In this document: positions 24,801-33,655 of the stretch, in pieces
Position numbering within the stretch: position 1 is the stretch's first letter
Layout of the letters: the number at the start of each line of letters is the position of its first letter
DNA from: Roseobacter cerasinus
GTDB lineage: Bacteria; Pseudomonadota; Alphaproteobacteria; Rhodobacterales; Rhodobacteraceae
DNA length: 64,000 nucleotides
NCBI RefSeq assembly: GCF_009811755.1
Contig: NZ_BLIV01000008.1
Coordinates: 104,378-168,377 of the forward strand
Direction of reading: 5' to 3'
Made by a program: the position numbers and the translations under genes
The notes under the pieces: model-generated
What the model was told of the DNA's origin: nothing
Databases searched by the model: none
Seen by the model: the letters and a program-made list of their open reading frames with translations, nothing else

Positions 24801-25133
24801 GCAAATCCGGAGTACATCCGGTCAGATAACGGCCCCGAGTTCGCAGCAGAGGCGATGCAAGGCTGGCTGCGACGCGTCGGCATCAAGCCGATCCGCATCT
24901 ATCCAGGATCGCCCTGGGAGAACGGATACAATGAGCGGTTCAACGGGACGCTGCGCCGGGAGGTTCTCGACGCGGAGTGGTTCACGACGACCGAGCAGGC
25001 GCAGATCGTCGTCAATCACTGGCTCAGACAGTACAACCACACCCGCCCGCATCAGGCACTCAACATGTGGCCACCGGTGCCAGAAACCCTATTAGAGAAA
25101 CGGCTGATCAGTGGCCCAGCAACAGGGGACTAG
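24801..25133 (+). pseudogene. Fragment of an IS3-type transposase (OrfB C-terminal half)
   Basis: The frame encodes the second half of an rve (DDE) domain: YIRSDNGPEFAAEAMQGWL (second Asp), SPWENGYNERFNGTLRREVL (catalytic Glu in NGYNE-R), then NHWLRQYNHTRPHQAL, an IS3-group signature. It ends at a TAG at 25131-25133. The N-terminal half and orfA are missing, so it is a dead remnant. The left edge is approximate. Confidence 0.8.
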
Positions 25134-25322
25134 ACAGTGGCGACGAGGACATGATTGATAGCGCAGTTACACGCATCTCAGTGGTTCGCCGTATGAAAAA
25201 AAACGGTACACTAGATTGGCAAAGCCCAGACTTTGAAGTGCCTAAAAATTTTGAATCTTTTTTTAAAAGGTAACAACTGTTAGCGAACTTCTACCGCACA
25301 GCAGCCGTCTGAGTTCGGATGT

Positions 25323-25754
25323 TCAAACCGATCTGTTCACTACTTTCTTTCGGGTGAAGCCCAACTGCTGTGTCCACGACGCGACCTCAGCGTCTCGCGA
25401 CTCTTTCTGCAAACCGAACATGATCAGATCTTCTTGCTTTCGCTCCGGCCAGTTATCAGCGCGTTTCACGATCTCATTTCGCAAACTCTCTGGGCCCTCT
25501 TGAAAAACTTTTTGTAGAGCAATGCTGCTGGGCATAGGCTTGCGAGGATCGAGGAACTCAGTTTGAATCTCGATAACCTCGACAAGCCGCGCAACGATGT
25601 CAGGGGATTGCTTTGCTCGTTCAACCAGTTCGGCCAATGCATATGGCATATAGTCGTGATACCCTCTCTGGGATTGGGCCCAGTCGATCAGCCACGACGA
25701 AGACTTGGCTCGTATTTCTTCAGTTAGTTCCATCCTTTGAAGATCCTTTGCCAT
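25323..25754 (-). CDS. Small acidic-basic protein, probable immunity protein
   Basis: The 143-aa soluble, mainly helical protein (LIDWAQSQRGYHDYMPYALAELVERAKQSPDIVARLVEVIEI) has no family I recognise. It overlaps the 3' end of the putative toxin gene by 31 bp. A second in-frame ATG at 25733, preceded by AAAGGA, would reduce the overlap to 10 bp and may be the true start. Position directly after a gene with a C-terminal metallopeptidase motif is what an immunity gene would show; the role is inferred from position only. The 190 bp to its right end (25134-25322) hold only a short AT-rich frame. Confidence 0.55.
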   Translation of the reverse strand: MAKDLQRMELTEEIRAKSSSWLIDWAQSQRGYHDYMPYALAELVERAKQSPDIVARLVEVIEIQTEFLDPRKPMPSSIALQKVFQEGPESLRNEIVKRADNWPERKQEDLIMFGLQKESRDAEVASWTQQLGFTRKKVVNRSV

Positions 25755-27247
25755 TCAAGAGTCTGCAACTCATCTAACTCCTCTAATACGCTTGTGTGGC
25801 CAAGTCTGCGCATCATCGATTTCTCAACAGCGAAAGCTTCTTGCTCCCACGCCCATCGCACATTTTTGTCCGTAAGTATCCGCATGCCTTGCCAGCCGCT
25901 GGCTCGGTCTTGAAGGAAGTGTTGATATTCGTGCGACCAGGCGGAGTATGATGCATCAGGATCTATGATAAACTGACCCGGCTTACCGCCAGAACCACTG
26001 GGACCATATGCCATTGCACCAGGTCGTTCTATCACCTCGACACCTGCTTTTTCGAGTTCAGCTTTCATGGCTGCAATCTCATTCGGATGGCTCCGTGTTG
26101 CGGGTCCCATAACACGACGCGCCGGATCGGCATCTTTCATGAATGCCGAAGAACGAGGTATTCGCCCCATGATCCTCGTTTTAGCGATACCTCGTGCGAT
26201 GAGGACGCCGGCGCCGGAGAGCACTGCGCCAGCGAGGCCTCCGGTGGCGGCGCCCAGAGCTGCGCCGTCGAGGCGGTCCAGCACGCCGCCTTCGTCGTGG
26301 CCCGCACCTGACAAACCACCCGTTGCGGCGCCGGTGCGGGCACCGGCTGTGACAGCGCCGCGCACGCCCTGGCCTGCGCGGGCGGCATTGGCCGCGGCGC
26401 CTCCGGCCGGCACAAAGATCGTGGGCACCGCCCCCGCGAGCTCACCGCCGACAAACCAATTCGGGTTGGCCAGCCGCTCGGCGTTCATCAGTTGACGGCG
26501 CTCGGCGACCAGCTCTTCGTAAGAACGGTCGCTGAACAGGGTCTCCAGCCGCGCCATGCCTTCTTCGCCAAACCCAAAGGTCAGACCCTGGCCACCGCCA
26601 CCAAAGAAGCTCTCTGCATCAGAGGCCTGTCGCGCGTTGGTGGCCAATTCGTATTGCTCGAAGTTCCGGCGCCGGTCATCCAGATAGAGCTCGTTGAGCA
26701 TGTGCTGGGAATCGAAGCCCGAGGACACATAGTCCCACAGCATGTTGGCGCCGTAGCCCGCGCCCTCGAAGAGTCCCGCGCTGGGTTTTTCATACCGCCC
26801 AGCCTCCCGCGCGATCTGATCATAGGCCTGGTTGAAGCCTTGCTCGTCCAGACCAGCCGGAATACCGCGCCACTCGGACACCGCATCTTGTTGTAGCGCG
26901 TGGTCGCGTTGACGCGCGCCGATCTGCTCCTCGGCCTCATCCATGGCCGCGTCGGTCCCGAAGATCACATAAAGCTGGGTGACCGGCACCGGGATGTAAT
27001 GGCGGGGCGACAGGCCCTCATCGTTCAGCACACCTGAGGCGACCCGGTCTCCGCTGGCCATATCGTAGATGCGGTAGCCGATACCGGGGAGCGGTTGGCC
27101 GGTGCTGTCGTCCACGGCCCCCGCTTCGACCCAGTTGTCCGGGCAGTCCTCGCAGATCTGCCCGACATCGCCGGCGGGTTGACCGTCGGCCGCCGCGAGA
27201 CCCTGCCGCAGCAACGCGGGATTGTTCGGGTTGCCATTAGGTCCCAT
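25724..27247 (-). CDS. Putative polymorphic toxin/effector with C-terminal metallopeptidase motif
   Basis: This 507-aa protein is built like an exported effector. Its N-terminal 110 residues include a CEDC motif and a small beta domain (DDSTGQPLPGIGYRIYDMASGDRVASGVLNDEG), resembling linker domains of type VI secretion effectors. Two glycine/alanine-rich, weakly hydrophobic segments follow (about residues 268-360). The C-terminal domain has HEYQH at residues 439-443, a zinc-peptidase HExxH motif, with EQEAFAVE some 25 residues later as a possible third ligand. The start overlaps the stop of the upstream gene and the end overlaps the downstream gene, so the three form one operon. The delivery system is not in the window. 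Confidence 0.55.
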   Translation of the reverse strand: MGPNGNPNNPALLRQGLAAADGQPAGDVGQICEDCPDNWVEAGAVDDSTGQPLPGIGYRIYDMASGDRVASGVLNDEGLSPRHYIPVPVTQLYVIFGTDAAMDEAEEQIGARQRDHALQQDAVSEWRGIPAGLDEQGFNQAYDQIAREAGRYEKPSAGLFEGAGYGANMLWDYVSSGFDSQHMLNELYLDDRRRNFEQYELATNARQASDAESFFGGGGQGLTFGFGEEGMARLETLFSDRSYEELVAERRQLMNAERLANPNWFVGGELAGAVPTIFVPAGGAAANAARAGQGVRGAVTAGARTGAATGGLSGAGHDEGGVLDRLDGAALGAATGGLAGAVLSGAGVLIARGIAKTRIMGRIPRSSAFMKDADPARRVMGPATRSHPNEIAAMKAELEKAGVEVIERPGAMAYGPSGSGGKPGQFIIDPDASYSAWSHEYQHFLQDRASGWQGMRILTDKNVRWAWEQEAFAVEKSMMRRLGHTSVLEELDELQTLEWQRIFKGWN

Positions 27248-27954
27248 CAGGCAAACCCCGCGTAGAACTCGGCCATCTGGTCGCGCATCAAATCTGGCGT
27301 CTCGGTCTCGGCGACGATCCGGCGCAGGCCGCCCATCAGCGGGTCATCGAACCAGTAGATCCCGTGGATCAGCGCAGCACCGACATAGGCCAGACGCCGC
27401 TCGGGTGTGCGCAGGCCATAGCCATCCGCATGCACGAGACAGGCATCGAGAAACGCCTTGCGGCGCGCGCGAGGCGCAAGGCTGGGGCTTTGAGCAACAA
27501 GCCCGCGCAGAGCTGCTTCAAGCGGCAACGAGGAGTCGATCCGCGCAACCAGACGCGCACCAACGACATCCAGACCTTCGCCCGTCCAGGTCGCGCCCAG
27601 CCATGTCTCGACGAAATCGCTTAGCAACACGAGACGGCGGTTTTGAGGAATGCCGGTGCGCCCCAGTGAAGACGCCACCCCGTGTTCAAACCGCGGATCA
27701 TGCGGAAAATGCGCGCCCAGTGAGACACCGATGACCGCCAGCTTGAAAACCTCACGCTTGGAGGTGATGTGGTAGGCCTGCGCATAGTCCCGTACGGTGC
27801 GGACAAAGGCGGTGATATCATCCAGAGCCACACCCAGCGCTGCCATGTAGTGCGAATAGAGCGCCTGCAGCTCCTTAGCCGTTTCGCGATCCCAACCCGC
27901 AGCAGCCTGAGCCTCAAGTGCGATAAACTGCTGTTGGGAAAACTTCAAAACCAA
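27247..27954 (-). CDS. Hypothetical protein preceding the putative toxin, possible adaptor
   Basis: The 235-aa, largely helical protein is not assigned to a family. It begins at TTG (27952-27954), with GGTGAG five bases upstream. Segments such as FKLAVIGVSLGAHFPHDPRFEHGV and LAYVGAALIHGIYWFDDPLMGG are distinctive, and the ending RDQMAEFYAGFA is acidic-aromatic. It overlaps the toxin start by one base, so it is translationally coupled. A gene placed immediately before a secreted toxin often encodes its adaptor or chaperone; that is inference. Confidence 0.5.
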   Translation of the reverse strand: MVLKFSQQQFIALEAQAAAGWDRETAKELQALYSHYMAALGVALDDITAFVRTVRDYAQAYHITSKREVFKLAVIGVSLGAHFPHDPRFEHGVASSLGRTGIPQNRRLVLLSDFVETWLGATWTGEGLDVVGARLVARIDSSLPLEAALRGLVAQSPSLAPRARRKAFLDACLVHADGYGLRTPERRLAYVGAALIHGIYWFDDPLMGGLRRIVAETETPDLMRDQMAEFYAGFA

Positions 27955-28414
27955 CGTATCTCACCAAATCAATAAACTGGCGCTGCAAACATATTTAGAG
28001 CAGTTGTGAGCCGATTCATAAGAAAGCAGCAAGCACGGGTGTTGTATGGCCTGTTCTCTGGCGAGGACTCGCCGATCAGGGCTTCGGGCAGCAAAGCACT
28101 GATCGGTGCGGACGGCGGGTGTGATGGCCGTCCATGATCGCATGGGAATGCCTGATCCATCGCGTCTTATGTGATCGGCAAACCGTCGAGTTTCCAGGTC
28201 TGCGCCATGTAAGAGGGCTCGAACCAGCTCGCCGTCACGCCGCTCGTAACCCACGGATTCTCAAACATCGTCGCCTCGCTTGTGGGTGAAAAGTGTTTTC
28301 AAGTCGTTGTCCCCTGCCCTCTGACCATCATTGAAACACCAGAAAAGGAGCACAGCATTGACCACCAACTGCATCGAGCCGAAAGCGCCGACATCGAGGC
28401 TGCCATCGAACACG
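27955..28414. other. Gene-poor stretch between the toxin operon and IS debris
   Basis: Short open frames exist on both strands, but none has a recognisable family pattern or a good ribosome binding site. Base composition and neighbours suggest decayed mobile-element sequence. The left edge contains the toxin-operon promoter region. Confidence 0.4.
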
Positions 28415-28602
28415 TCTAAGCCACCATACTTCGCTTTCCATTTGTAAAATGTGGCCAAGCTGACCCGTGCTCACCGCACACGTCTGCCGTTGCCACCCCG
28501 CTTTCCTGCTGCTTCAGGATCGCCCCTCTCGGCAGATTTGTTTCACAAATCGCCTGCCGGGCAATGGATGATCTGCTCTTCGTTAAACCGTGATCTCTTC
28601 AT
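28415..28602 (-). pseudogene. Degenerate IS3-family orfA (transposase helix-turn-helix subunit)
   Basis: Reading the minus strand from 28602 gives MKRSRFNEEQII, the standard start of IS3-group OrfA. After frameshifts come LREQEAG-like residues and finally ATFYKWKAKYGGLDV, the end of its helix-turn-helix. At least one premature stop and a frame change separate the pieces. No matching orfB is adjacent. The element appears to have landed in or next to a histidine kinase gene whose 3' end survives at 28673-28984. Confidence 0.7.
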
Positions 28603-28672
28603 TCCGTTCGTCTCCTGCGTTGGGGCGAACTCTCCCTGAAACTGGAGGAGGAAAGCGGCGCTTGAAAATAGG

Positions 28673-28984
28673 TCCGAGCCGTTTGTACGGGGTGACGACA
28701 GTCGCAGCACATATACAGGCGGCACCGGGCTGTGGTTCGTCGTTCGCGATGTTATGGCAGACCAAGGCGGAACGGTAACGCTCGTGAACTTGTCGCCGTT
28801 CGGGGCCACTTTTGCACTTAGGGTTCCGTATGCGGCGTCCCGAACCCTGATCCGACATGTTCGGCTAAGCGGTTTTGTCGATGTCATACCCGTCGCAGCC
28901 TTTTTCGACGTGGCGCCATGGTGCCCTTTGATGACTGTCTGGCAAGGTATGGCGTATCACCATGCTGGCCATACTGAGCCGTAA
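28673..28984 (+). pseudogene. C-terminal remnant of a sensor histidine kinase
   Basis: The frame reads SEPFVRGDDSRSTYTGGTGLW, then FVVRDVMADQGGTVTLVN, LSPFGATFALRVP. This is the end of a HATPase domain: the F box (EPFVRGD), the G2 box (GGTGLW in place of the usual GTGLGL) and the last strands. All upstream domains are missing and the 5' edge abuts IS3 sequence. The open frame continues about 50 residues past the domain to a TAA at 28982-28984. Confidence 0.65.
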
Positions 28985-29021
28985 GAAGTGGAGCGGCGGG
29001 ACGTTGCGCGAGGGTGCGCCG

Positions 29022-30632
29022 CTAGCCACTCATGATCTTGTGTATCGAGCCACAATGATCCTGCAGGCTTTTGAAAATATTGTACTTTTTGTCATGAAAG
29101 GGGTGCGATTCGGATCGCGGCACCAATGCTTGCCCGCCCTTCGACATCCCCTGCATCGCTTTCAGCGTGGTTGGAAACGCAGCAGATGCCTGTGCGGCCA
29201 GCATCGCCGCGCCCAGCAGGACGGGTTCGGGCTGGTTCGGAATGACGACTCCACACCCGGTGACATCCGCGAGGGTTTGGCAATAGATCCGGTTTCGCGC
29301 CATCTTGCCGCTGATGACGATTTGGGTCGTCGGAATGGCGTGTTGGTCCAATTGCTCAATGATCTGACGGGTGCCATAGGCCAGGGATTGCACACCCGCG
29401 AGATAGTCAACCGCCAGGTCTTCCAAATCGGGCGCGGTGCCCTGCCCCACCGCCATGCCGAACCGAAGCGGGTCTGCCACCGGTGTGTCATTCCCATTGA
29501 TATCAGACACAATATGGCGATGGCGCGCCCGTTGGTCGTAGGGCCCCGGCCCGGTGTAATCCAGCAAGATGGTTTCGAGGTACTCATGCGGTGTCAAACT
29601 GGCCTGCGTCGCATTGAACCGCAGCTCGAACCCGGCTGCATGGCGGTTAATGATGGCATCCAGGGCCGCGCCAGCCATGGGCTGATTTGCTTCATTGACC
29701 CACAGACCCGGCAGGAGAGCGCCAAGATAGGGACCACCGACACCGGACACGTAAGCCGGCGTGCCCGAGAGCGTGATGTGGCGCGCGGATGTTCCGGCAA
29801 TCAGCGCCATGGTTGCCCCATCGCCTGCCGACCCGAATGTGCCCAAGGCACCCGCATGCGCATCGGTCAGACCCATGGCCACGCGGGTCTTTCGACTTAA
29901 GCCCAAGTCTCGGGCCGCGTCTTCTGTCAGACTGCCGACGGGCTGCCCTGGGGCGGCAATATCCTGACCGATGCGGCGATAGGTTTCAGTCACCAGATCG
30001 CCCAGACCAATCTGCTTGAAGAAGGAGCTGTCCCAGCCCCGCGCCCCTTCCGCCTTTTCCGAAAGGTACCCCCACTTGCAGAGCACCGTGCAGCGAGACC
30101 GCTTTAGAGATCCGCTGGCCTTCCAGGCCAACCAGTCGGATAGGTCAAAAAAATGGGCCGCATCGTTCCAGGTGAAGGGCAAGTTCTCCTTCAACCAGAC
30201 GAGCTTTGGGATGTGCGCTTCGATTGAGACAGCGCCGCCGGTGACGCGCAGGTGCTCGTGCCCTGTGCTATTGATCCGCTTCGCCGCTTCTGCTGCCCGG
30301 TGATCAGACCGCAGAATAACATCCTGCTCTGCTGACCCATCCGGAGACACCGAGACCGGTGCCCCCTTTGGACCTGTCGCCACCAGCGAGGACGTTGCGG
30401 AAAACCCGATCCCCGAGACCTGCCGCACGTCCGTCCCGGTCCGGCGGATCACGTCATGAACGCAATGGCAGGTGGCGCCCCAGATATCTGCGGTCGACTG
30501 CTGTGCAAAGCCCGATTGCGGCCGCCAGATCCGGATCTCATGCGCGCAGGCGCCGAGCATGTTGCCTTCGACGTCAAACACTCCGGCGCGGGCGCTTGCG
30601 GGACCCACATCCACCCCGATGAAAAAGGTCAT
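29022..30632 (-). CDS. FGGY-family carbohydrate kinase (ribulokinase-like)
   Basis: This 536-aa sugar kinase phosphorylates a pentulose or similar sugar with ATP. It has the N-terminal FGGY half (FIGVDVGPASARAGVFDVEGNML, with the phosphate-binding DVGPAS loop), GIGFSATSS, DLSDWLAWKASG and the C-terminal half with ISGKMARNRIYCQTLADVTG and LLGAAMLAAQA. It most resembles the FGGY/D-ribulokinase subgroup. It is last in the operon with the ABC transporter, six bases after its ATPase gene, so its substrate is likely the imported sugar or a product of it. The exact sugar cannot be read from the sequence. Confidence 0.88.
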   Translation of the reverse strand: MTFFIGVDVGPASARAGVFDVEGNMLGACAHEIRIWRPQSGFAQQSTADIWGATCHCVHDVIRRTGTDVRQVSGIGFSATSSLVATGPKGAPVSVSPDGSAEQDVILRSDHRAAEAAKRINSTGHEHLRVTGGAVSIEAHIPKLVWLKENLPFTWNDAAHFFDLSDWLAWKASGSLKRSRCTVLCKWGYLSEKAEGARGWDSSFFKQIGLGDLVTETYRRIGQDIAAPGQPVGSLTEDAARDLGLSRKTRVAMGLTDAHAGALGTFGSAGDGATMALIAGTSARHITLSGTPAYVSGVGGPYLGALLPGLWVNEANQPMAGAALDAIINRHAAGFELRFNATQASLTPHEYLETILLDYTGPGPYDQRARHRHIVSDINGNDTPVADPLRFGMAVGQGTAPDLEDLAVDYLAGVQSLAYGTRQIIEQLDQHAIPTTQIVISGKMARNRIYCQTLADVTGCGVVIPNQPEPVLLGAAMLAAQASAAFPTTLKAMQGMSKGGQALVPRSESHPFHDKKYNIFKSLQDHCGSIHKIMSG

Positions 30633-30638
30633 AGGGGC

Positions 30639-31421
30639 CTAGTCTATCTGCTCTAGGTCGTCTTCGAGTTCGGTCATGTCTTCGCCTCCGGCCATTAGGT
30701 TCAGCACATCTTCACGGCTCTTCTCATCACGCTTGAAGCGCGCCGCGACCTCGCCCTGGATCAGGACACAAAAGTCATCCCCCACACTCATGGCGTGGCG
30801 CGCGTTGTGGGTGATAAAGACGATGCCCGCCCCGTTGCGGCGCGCGATCCGCATCATCTTGAGCACAATGGAGGCCTCCTTGACCCCGAGCGCCGAGGTC
30901 GGCTCGTCCAGGATCAGCATCTTTGCCCCGAAATACATCGCCCGCCCGATGGCCAGCACCTGCCGCTCTCCACCCGACATCGTGCCCACCAGCTGATCGC
31001 CATCAGTCACTCGGGTGAGGCCAAATTTCTGCATCTGCTCCACCGCGATGGCGTTGGCTTTCTGTGTGTCGATGCTATGGAACGGCCAGCGGCCCCTGAC
31101 CGGCTCAGCCCCAAGAAAGAAGTTACGCCCCACACTCATCAACGGGATGGACCCCACATTCTGATGCACTGTTGCGATCCCCCGTTGCCGGGCCTCACGC
31201 GGGCCGGAAAACCGGGTCTCTTGCCCTTCAAACCAAATCTTCCCGCGCGTGGGTTGGTGGTAGCCCGACAGCACCTTGATCAAGGTCGATTTCCCGGCGC
31301 CGTTGTCGCCCAGCAAACACAGAATCTTGCCGGGCTGCACGGCCATTGAAACGTCGCGCAGGGCCTTGGTGGACCCAAAGAACTTGTCGACGTTGCGCAG
31401 CTCCATCAGCGTATTGGACAT
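30639..31421 (-). CDS. Sugar ABC transporter ATP-binding protein (CUT2, single-domain)
   Basis: This 260-aa ABC ATPase has Walker A at residues 38-46 (GDNGAGKST), Q-loop HQNVG, signature MSGGERQ and Walker B MLILDEPTSAL. The KVLSGYHQPTRGKIWFEGQ segment is typical of ribose/fructose-type (CUT2) importers. Unlike RbsA or XylG it has one nucleotide-binding domain, as in FrcA, so a homodimer is expected. The C-terminal tail is acidic (MAGGEDMTELEDDLEQID). It lies between permease (12 bp gap) and kinase (6 bp gap). Confidence 0.92.
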   Translation of the reverse strand: MSNTLMELRNVDKFFGSTKALRDVSMAVQPGKILCLLGDNGAGKSTLIKVLSGYHQPTRGKIWFEGQETRFSGPREARQRGIATVHQNVGSIPLMSVGRNFFLGAEPVRGRWPFHSIDTQKANAIAVEQMQKFGLTRVTDGDQLVGTMSGGERQVLAIGRAMYFGAKMLILDEPTSALGVKEASIVLKMMRIARRNGAGIVFITHNARHAMSVGDDFCVLIQGEVAARFKRDEKSREDVLNLMAGGEDMTELEDDLEQID

Positions 31422-31433
31422 ATCTTGTACGCC

Positions 31434-32402
31434 CTATCGCGCGGTCAGCGCGAGGCGCCGGACATAGTTGTTGGCGAGCACGGCGACAGCCAGAAGCAGA
31501 CCCAGGAACAATTGGATCCAGTCCGTATTCCAGCCGGTGTAGAAGATCCCGCTGGAGATGACTCCAAACAGCGCCGTACCAAAGACGATCCCCACAACCG
31601 AGCCATAACCGCCGGTCAACAGCACCCCGCCGATCACAACGACGATCGGCGCCTGAAAGACATAGCCCATGCCATAGGTCGCGTTGCCCGAATTCCATTG
31701 GATGCCCTGCAGGATACCGACCAAAGCGGCGCAGACGCCGGTGGCCACGAAGAGCATGATCTTGACCCGCTCGACGGGGACGCCTGCCGCCCGGGCGGCG
31801 TCTTCATTGCCGCCTGTGGCATAGATCCAGTTGCCGAAGCTGCTTTTGGCCAGGACCCGGTAGCCGATATAGGCCACAAGCGCCCACCACAGGATGGAGA
31901 TATTGGCCTGCCCGAGGCGAGAGGCAAACGCGAGCTTGGCGCTGTCGGAGGCAAAGATCGACGACGACGTGACATTCGCAATCAGACGCGACAGACCCAT
32001 GGTGGCGCCGATCACGATGAAGTTGGTCGCCAGCGTCACGATAAAGCTGGGCAGCTTGGTCTTTACAACAGCCAGCCCGTTGGCCAGCCCAATCACCGCC
32101 CCGGCCAGCAGCGCCAAGCCAATCATCGGCCAGGTCGGCGCCCCGAACTGGTTTGTCCCAAGTGCCAAGATCATTGAGGCCGCGCCGACGGTTGACCCAA
32201 TTGAGAGGTCGAACTCCCCTGAAATCATCAACAGCCCGACCGGGATCGCAACGATTCCAAGCTCAGCCGCGAGATTCAACCACCCAGCGGTGCCATTGAG
32301 CGAGACGAACCCCGTGCCCGGCGTCGCCAGCGCAAAGAAGAGGTAAGTCAAGAGAAAGGCCGCGAAGGCTCCCGTCTCTGGACGTCGCAAAAGATGTGTC
32401 AA
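31434..32402 (-). CDS. Sugar ABC transporter permease (CUT2 family)
   Basis: The 322-aa membrane protein has about ten hydrophobic segments. It carries the CUT2 permease hallmarks SGEFDLSIGSTVGAASMILA, KLPSFIVTLATNFIVIGATMGLSRLI and YATGGNEDAARAAGVPVERVKIMLF (the ATPase-contact loop). As the only permease gene, it should work as a homodimer. It lies between the binding-protein gene and the ATPase gene in one operon. Confidence 0.92.
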   Translation of the reverse strand: MTHLLRRPETGAFAAFLLTYLFFALATPGTGFVSLNGTAGWLNLAAELGIVAIPVGLLMISGEFDLSIGSTVGAASMILALGTNQFGAPTWPMIGLALLAGAVIGLANGLAVVKTKLPSFIVTLATNFIVIGATMGLSRLIANVTSSSIFASDSAKLAFASRLGQANISILWWALVAYIGYRVLAKSSFGNWIYATGGNEDAARAAGVPVERVKIMLFVATGVCAALVGILQGIQWNSGNATYGMGYVFQAPIVVVIGGVLLTGGYGSVVGIVFGTALFGVISSGIFYTGWNTDWIQLFLGLLLAVAVLANNYVRRLALTAR

Positions 32403-32437
32403 ATCCGGCCTCTTTGACGGTTCAGCATTGTCTTGGG

Positions 32438-32458
32438 GCGGCGCTCAGGAGGCGCCGC
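32438..32458 (-). terminator. Intercistronic hairpin at the end of the binding-protein gene
   Basis: GCGGCG and CGCCGC pair around a 9-base loop that includes the stop codon of the binding-protein gene. There is no T-tract, so it is likely a 3' stabilising hairpin or partial attenuator. Such hairpins let the binding protein be made in excess over the membrane subunits. Confidence 0.4.
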
Positions 32459-33428
32459 GCACACCTGCGTGTTTGCGGTTCACGTCAAGCGTCGCATCCA
32501 CATTGGATTGGTCGATCACCAGCGGCCCTGTTTTCACGTGTCCGATGGGCTGCAGCCCATAGTTCAGATACTGGAACGCCACCTGCATCGACATGAAACC
32601 CTGCAAATAGGGTTGCTGGTCCATGGCAAAAGCCAAATCGCCCGATTGGATCGCCAGCAGCGCCTCATTGGACAGATCGGCGGTACCGACCATCACGTCG
32701 CCCTTGCGCCCGACCTCGTCAACTGCGCGCAGGGCCGACATGGCAGGCACGGCGTTCAGCGTGTAAATCCCGTCAATGCCCGGATTGGCCTGCAGGGTGC
32801 CCTTGATCGCTTGGGTCATCGCCTGCGGGTTGGTCGCGTCACCGGTGCCAATTGTCTGATAGATGGTCTCAACGCCAGCCGCCTCCATTGCCGCGACGTA
32901 GCCATTGCACCGCTCCTCCACGGTCGGGTTGCCGGGCACCTGGTTGAAACAGAGCCCCAATGTCACCCCGGCTTCGGCCTGAAGTTCACCGGCCTTGAAG
33001 CCCATCTGAAACGGATCTTCCCCGATAAAACCGATGGAGCCGTTCTGCTCCCAGAGGGTCTGGCCGGAGTTGTGGATGAGCACCGGGATGCCCGCTGCCG
33101 TAGCTTCCTTGATCAGCGGGTCCATACCATCGGGGAAAAACTCGCCCACCAGCAACATGCGCGGGTTGCGGCTGATCGCCTGTTGCAGCAGGCGGGGGTA
33201 GTCACTTGTCATGTTCGAGGTGTCGGTCACGGCGATATATTGGTAGTCGAGCCCGAAGGTCTCGGCCCCGTCATCGAAACCCTGTTTCACGGCTGCAAAG
33301 AACGGCCAGGACAGCGGCCCGCTGATCACGAGGATCGGACCATCATCATCAGCCAGCGCGGGCGATACGGCACCAAACCCCAACGCAATCGCTGCGACAG
33401 CGGCTTTGATCTTTCCGAAAAGTTTCAT
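32445..33428 (-). CDS. Sugar ABC transporter periplasmic binding protein (ribose-type)
   Basis: The 327-aa precursor starts at 33428 with GGGAGGA upstream (the frame is open to 33500 without a better site). The signal peptide is MKLFGKIKAAVAAIALGFGAVSPALA. The mature protein is a type I periplasmic binding protein: PLSWPFFAAVKQGFDDGAETFGLDYQYIAV, LLQQAISRNPRMLLVGEFFPDG, IPVLIHNSGQ, FAMDQQPYLQGFMSMQVAF. It delivers the sugar to the CUT2 permease. It is first in the operon and faces a shared promoter region with the divergent SGNH hydrolase gene. Confidence 0.92.
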   Translation of the reverse strand: MKLFGKIKAAVAAIALGFGAVSPALADDDGPILVISGPLSWPFFAAVKQGFDDGAETFGLDYQYIAVTDTSNMTSDYPRLLQQAISRNPRMLLVGEFFPDGMDPLIKEATAAGIPVLIHNSGQTLWEQNGSIGFIGEDPFQMGFKAGELQAEAGVTLGLCFNQVPGNPTVEERCNGYVAAMEAAGVETIYQTIGTGDATNPQAMTQAIKGTLQANPGIDGIYTLNAVPAMSALRAVDEVGRKGDVMVGTADLSNEALLAIQSGDLAFAMDQQPYLQGFMSMQVAFQYLNYGLQPIGHVKTGPLVIDQSNVDATLDVNRKHAGVRGAS

Positions 33429-33520
33429 CTGTTCCTCCCCTGTTTCCACCCGTTGTCCTTGGCTCAACTCACGCGGGTCAGGACGCAGGTCTCTCGACAC
33501 AGCCTGAATTCAGAAATGAT

Positions 33521-33556
33521 GTCAATAATAATAATTCAGAATGAATGATTATTGAC
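33521..33556. promoter_or_regulatory. Inverted repeat over back-to-back promoters of the sugar locus
   Basis: GTCAATAAT (33521-33529) and ATTATTGAC (33548-33556) are perfectly complementary 9-bp arms, 18 bp apart. Each arm contains an outward-facing TTGAC: TTGACA on the minus strand toward the binding-protein gene and TTGACG on the plus strand toward the SGNH gene. The arms therefore coincide with both -35 boxes. The ROK regulator at 34346 is the natural candidate to bind here. Confidence 0.6.
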
Positions 33557-33655
33557 GGACTGCGCTGCACGACCTAGCCTCATCTGTGACACGCTTCGGC
33601 AAAAAACAACAAAAACATTTTCAACTGAGGGCCTTATACAGGTTTGGAATGACGG

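Noticed and set aside
24030..25133. Single 367-codon protein
   Set aside because: The first part is antisense to the recombinase fragment, the middle is a Tn3 transposase piece and the end an IS3 transposase piece; it is a chance fusion of frames.
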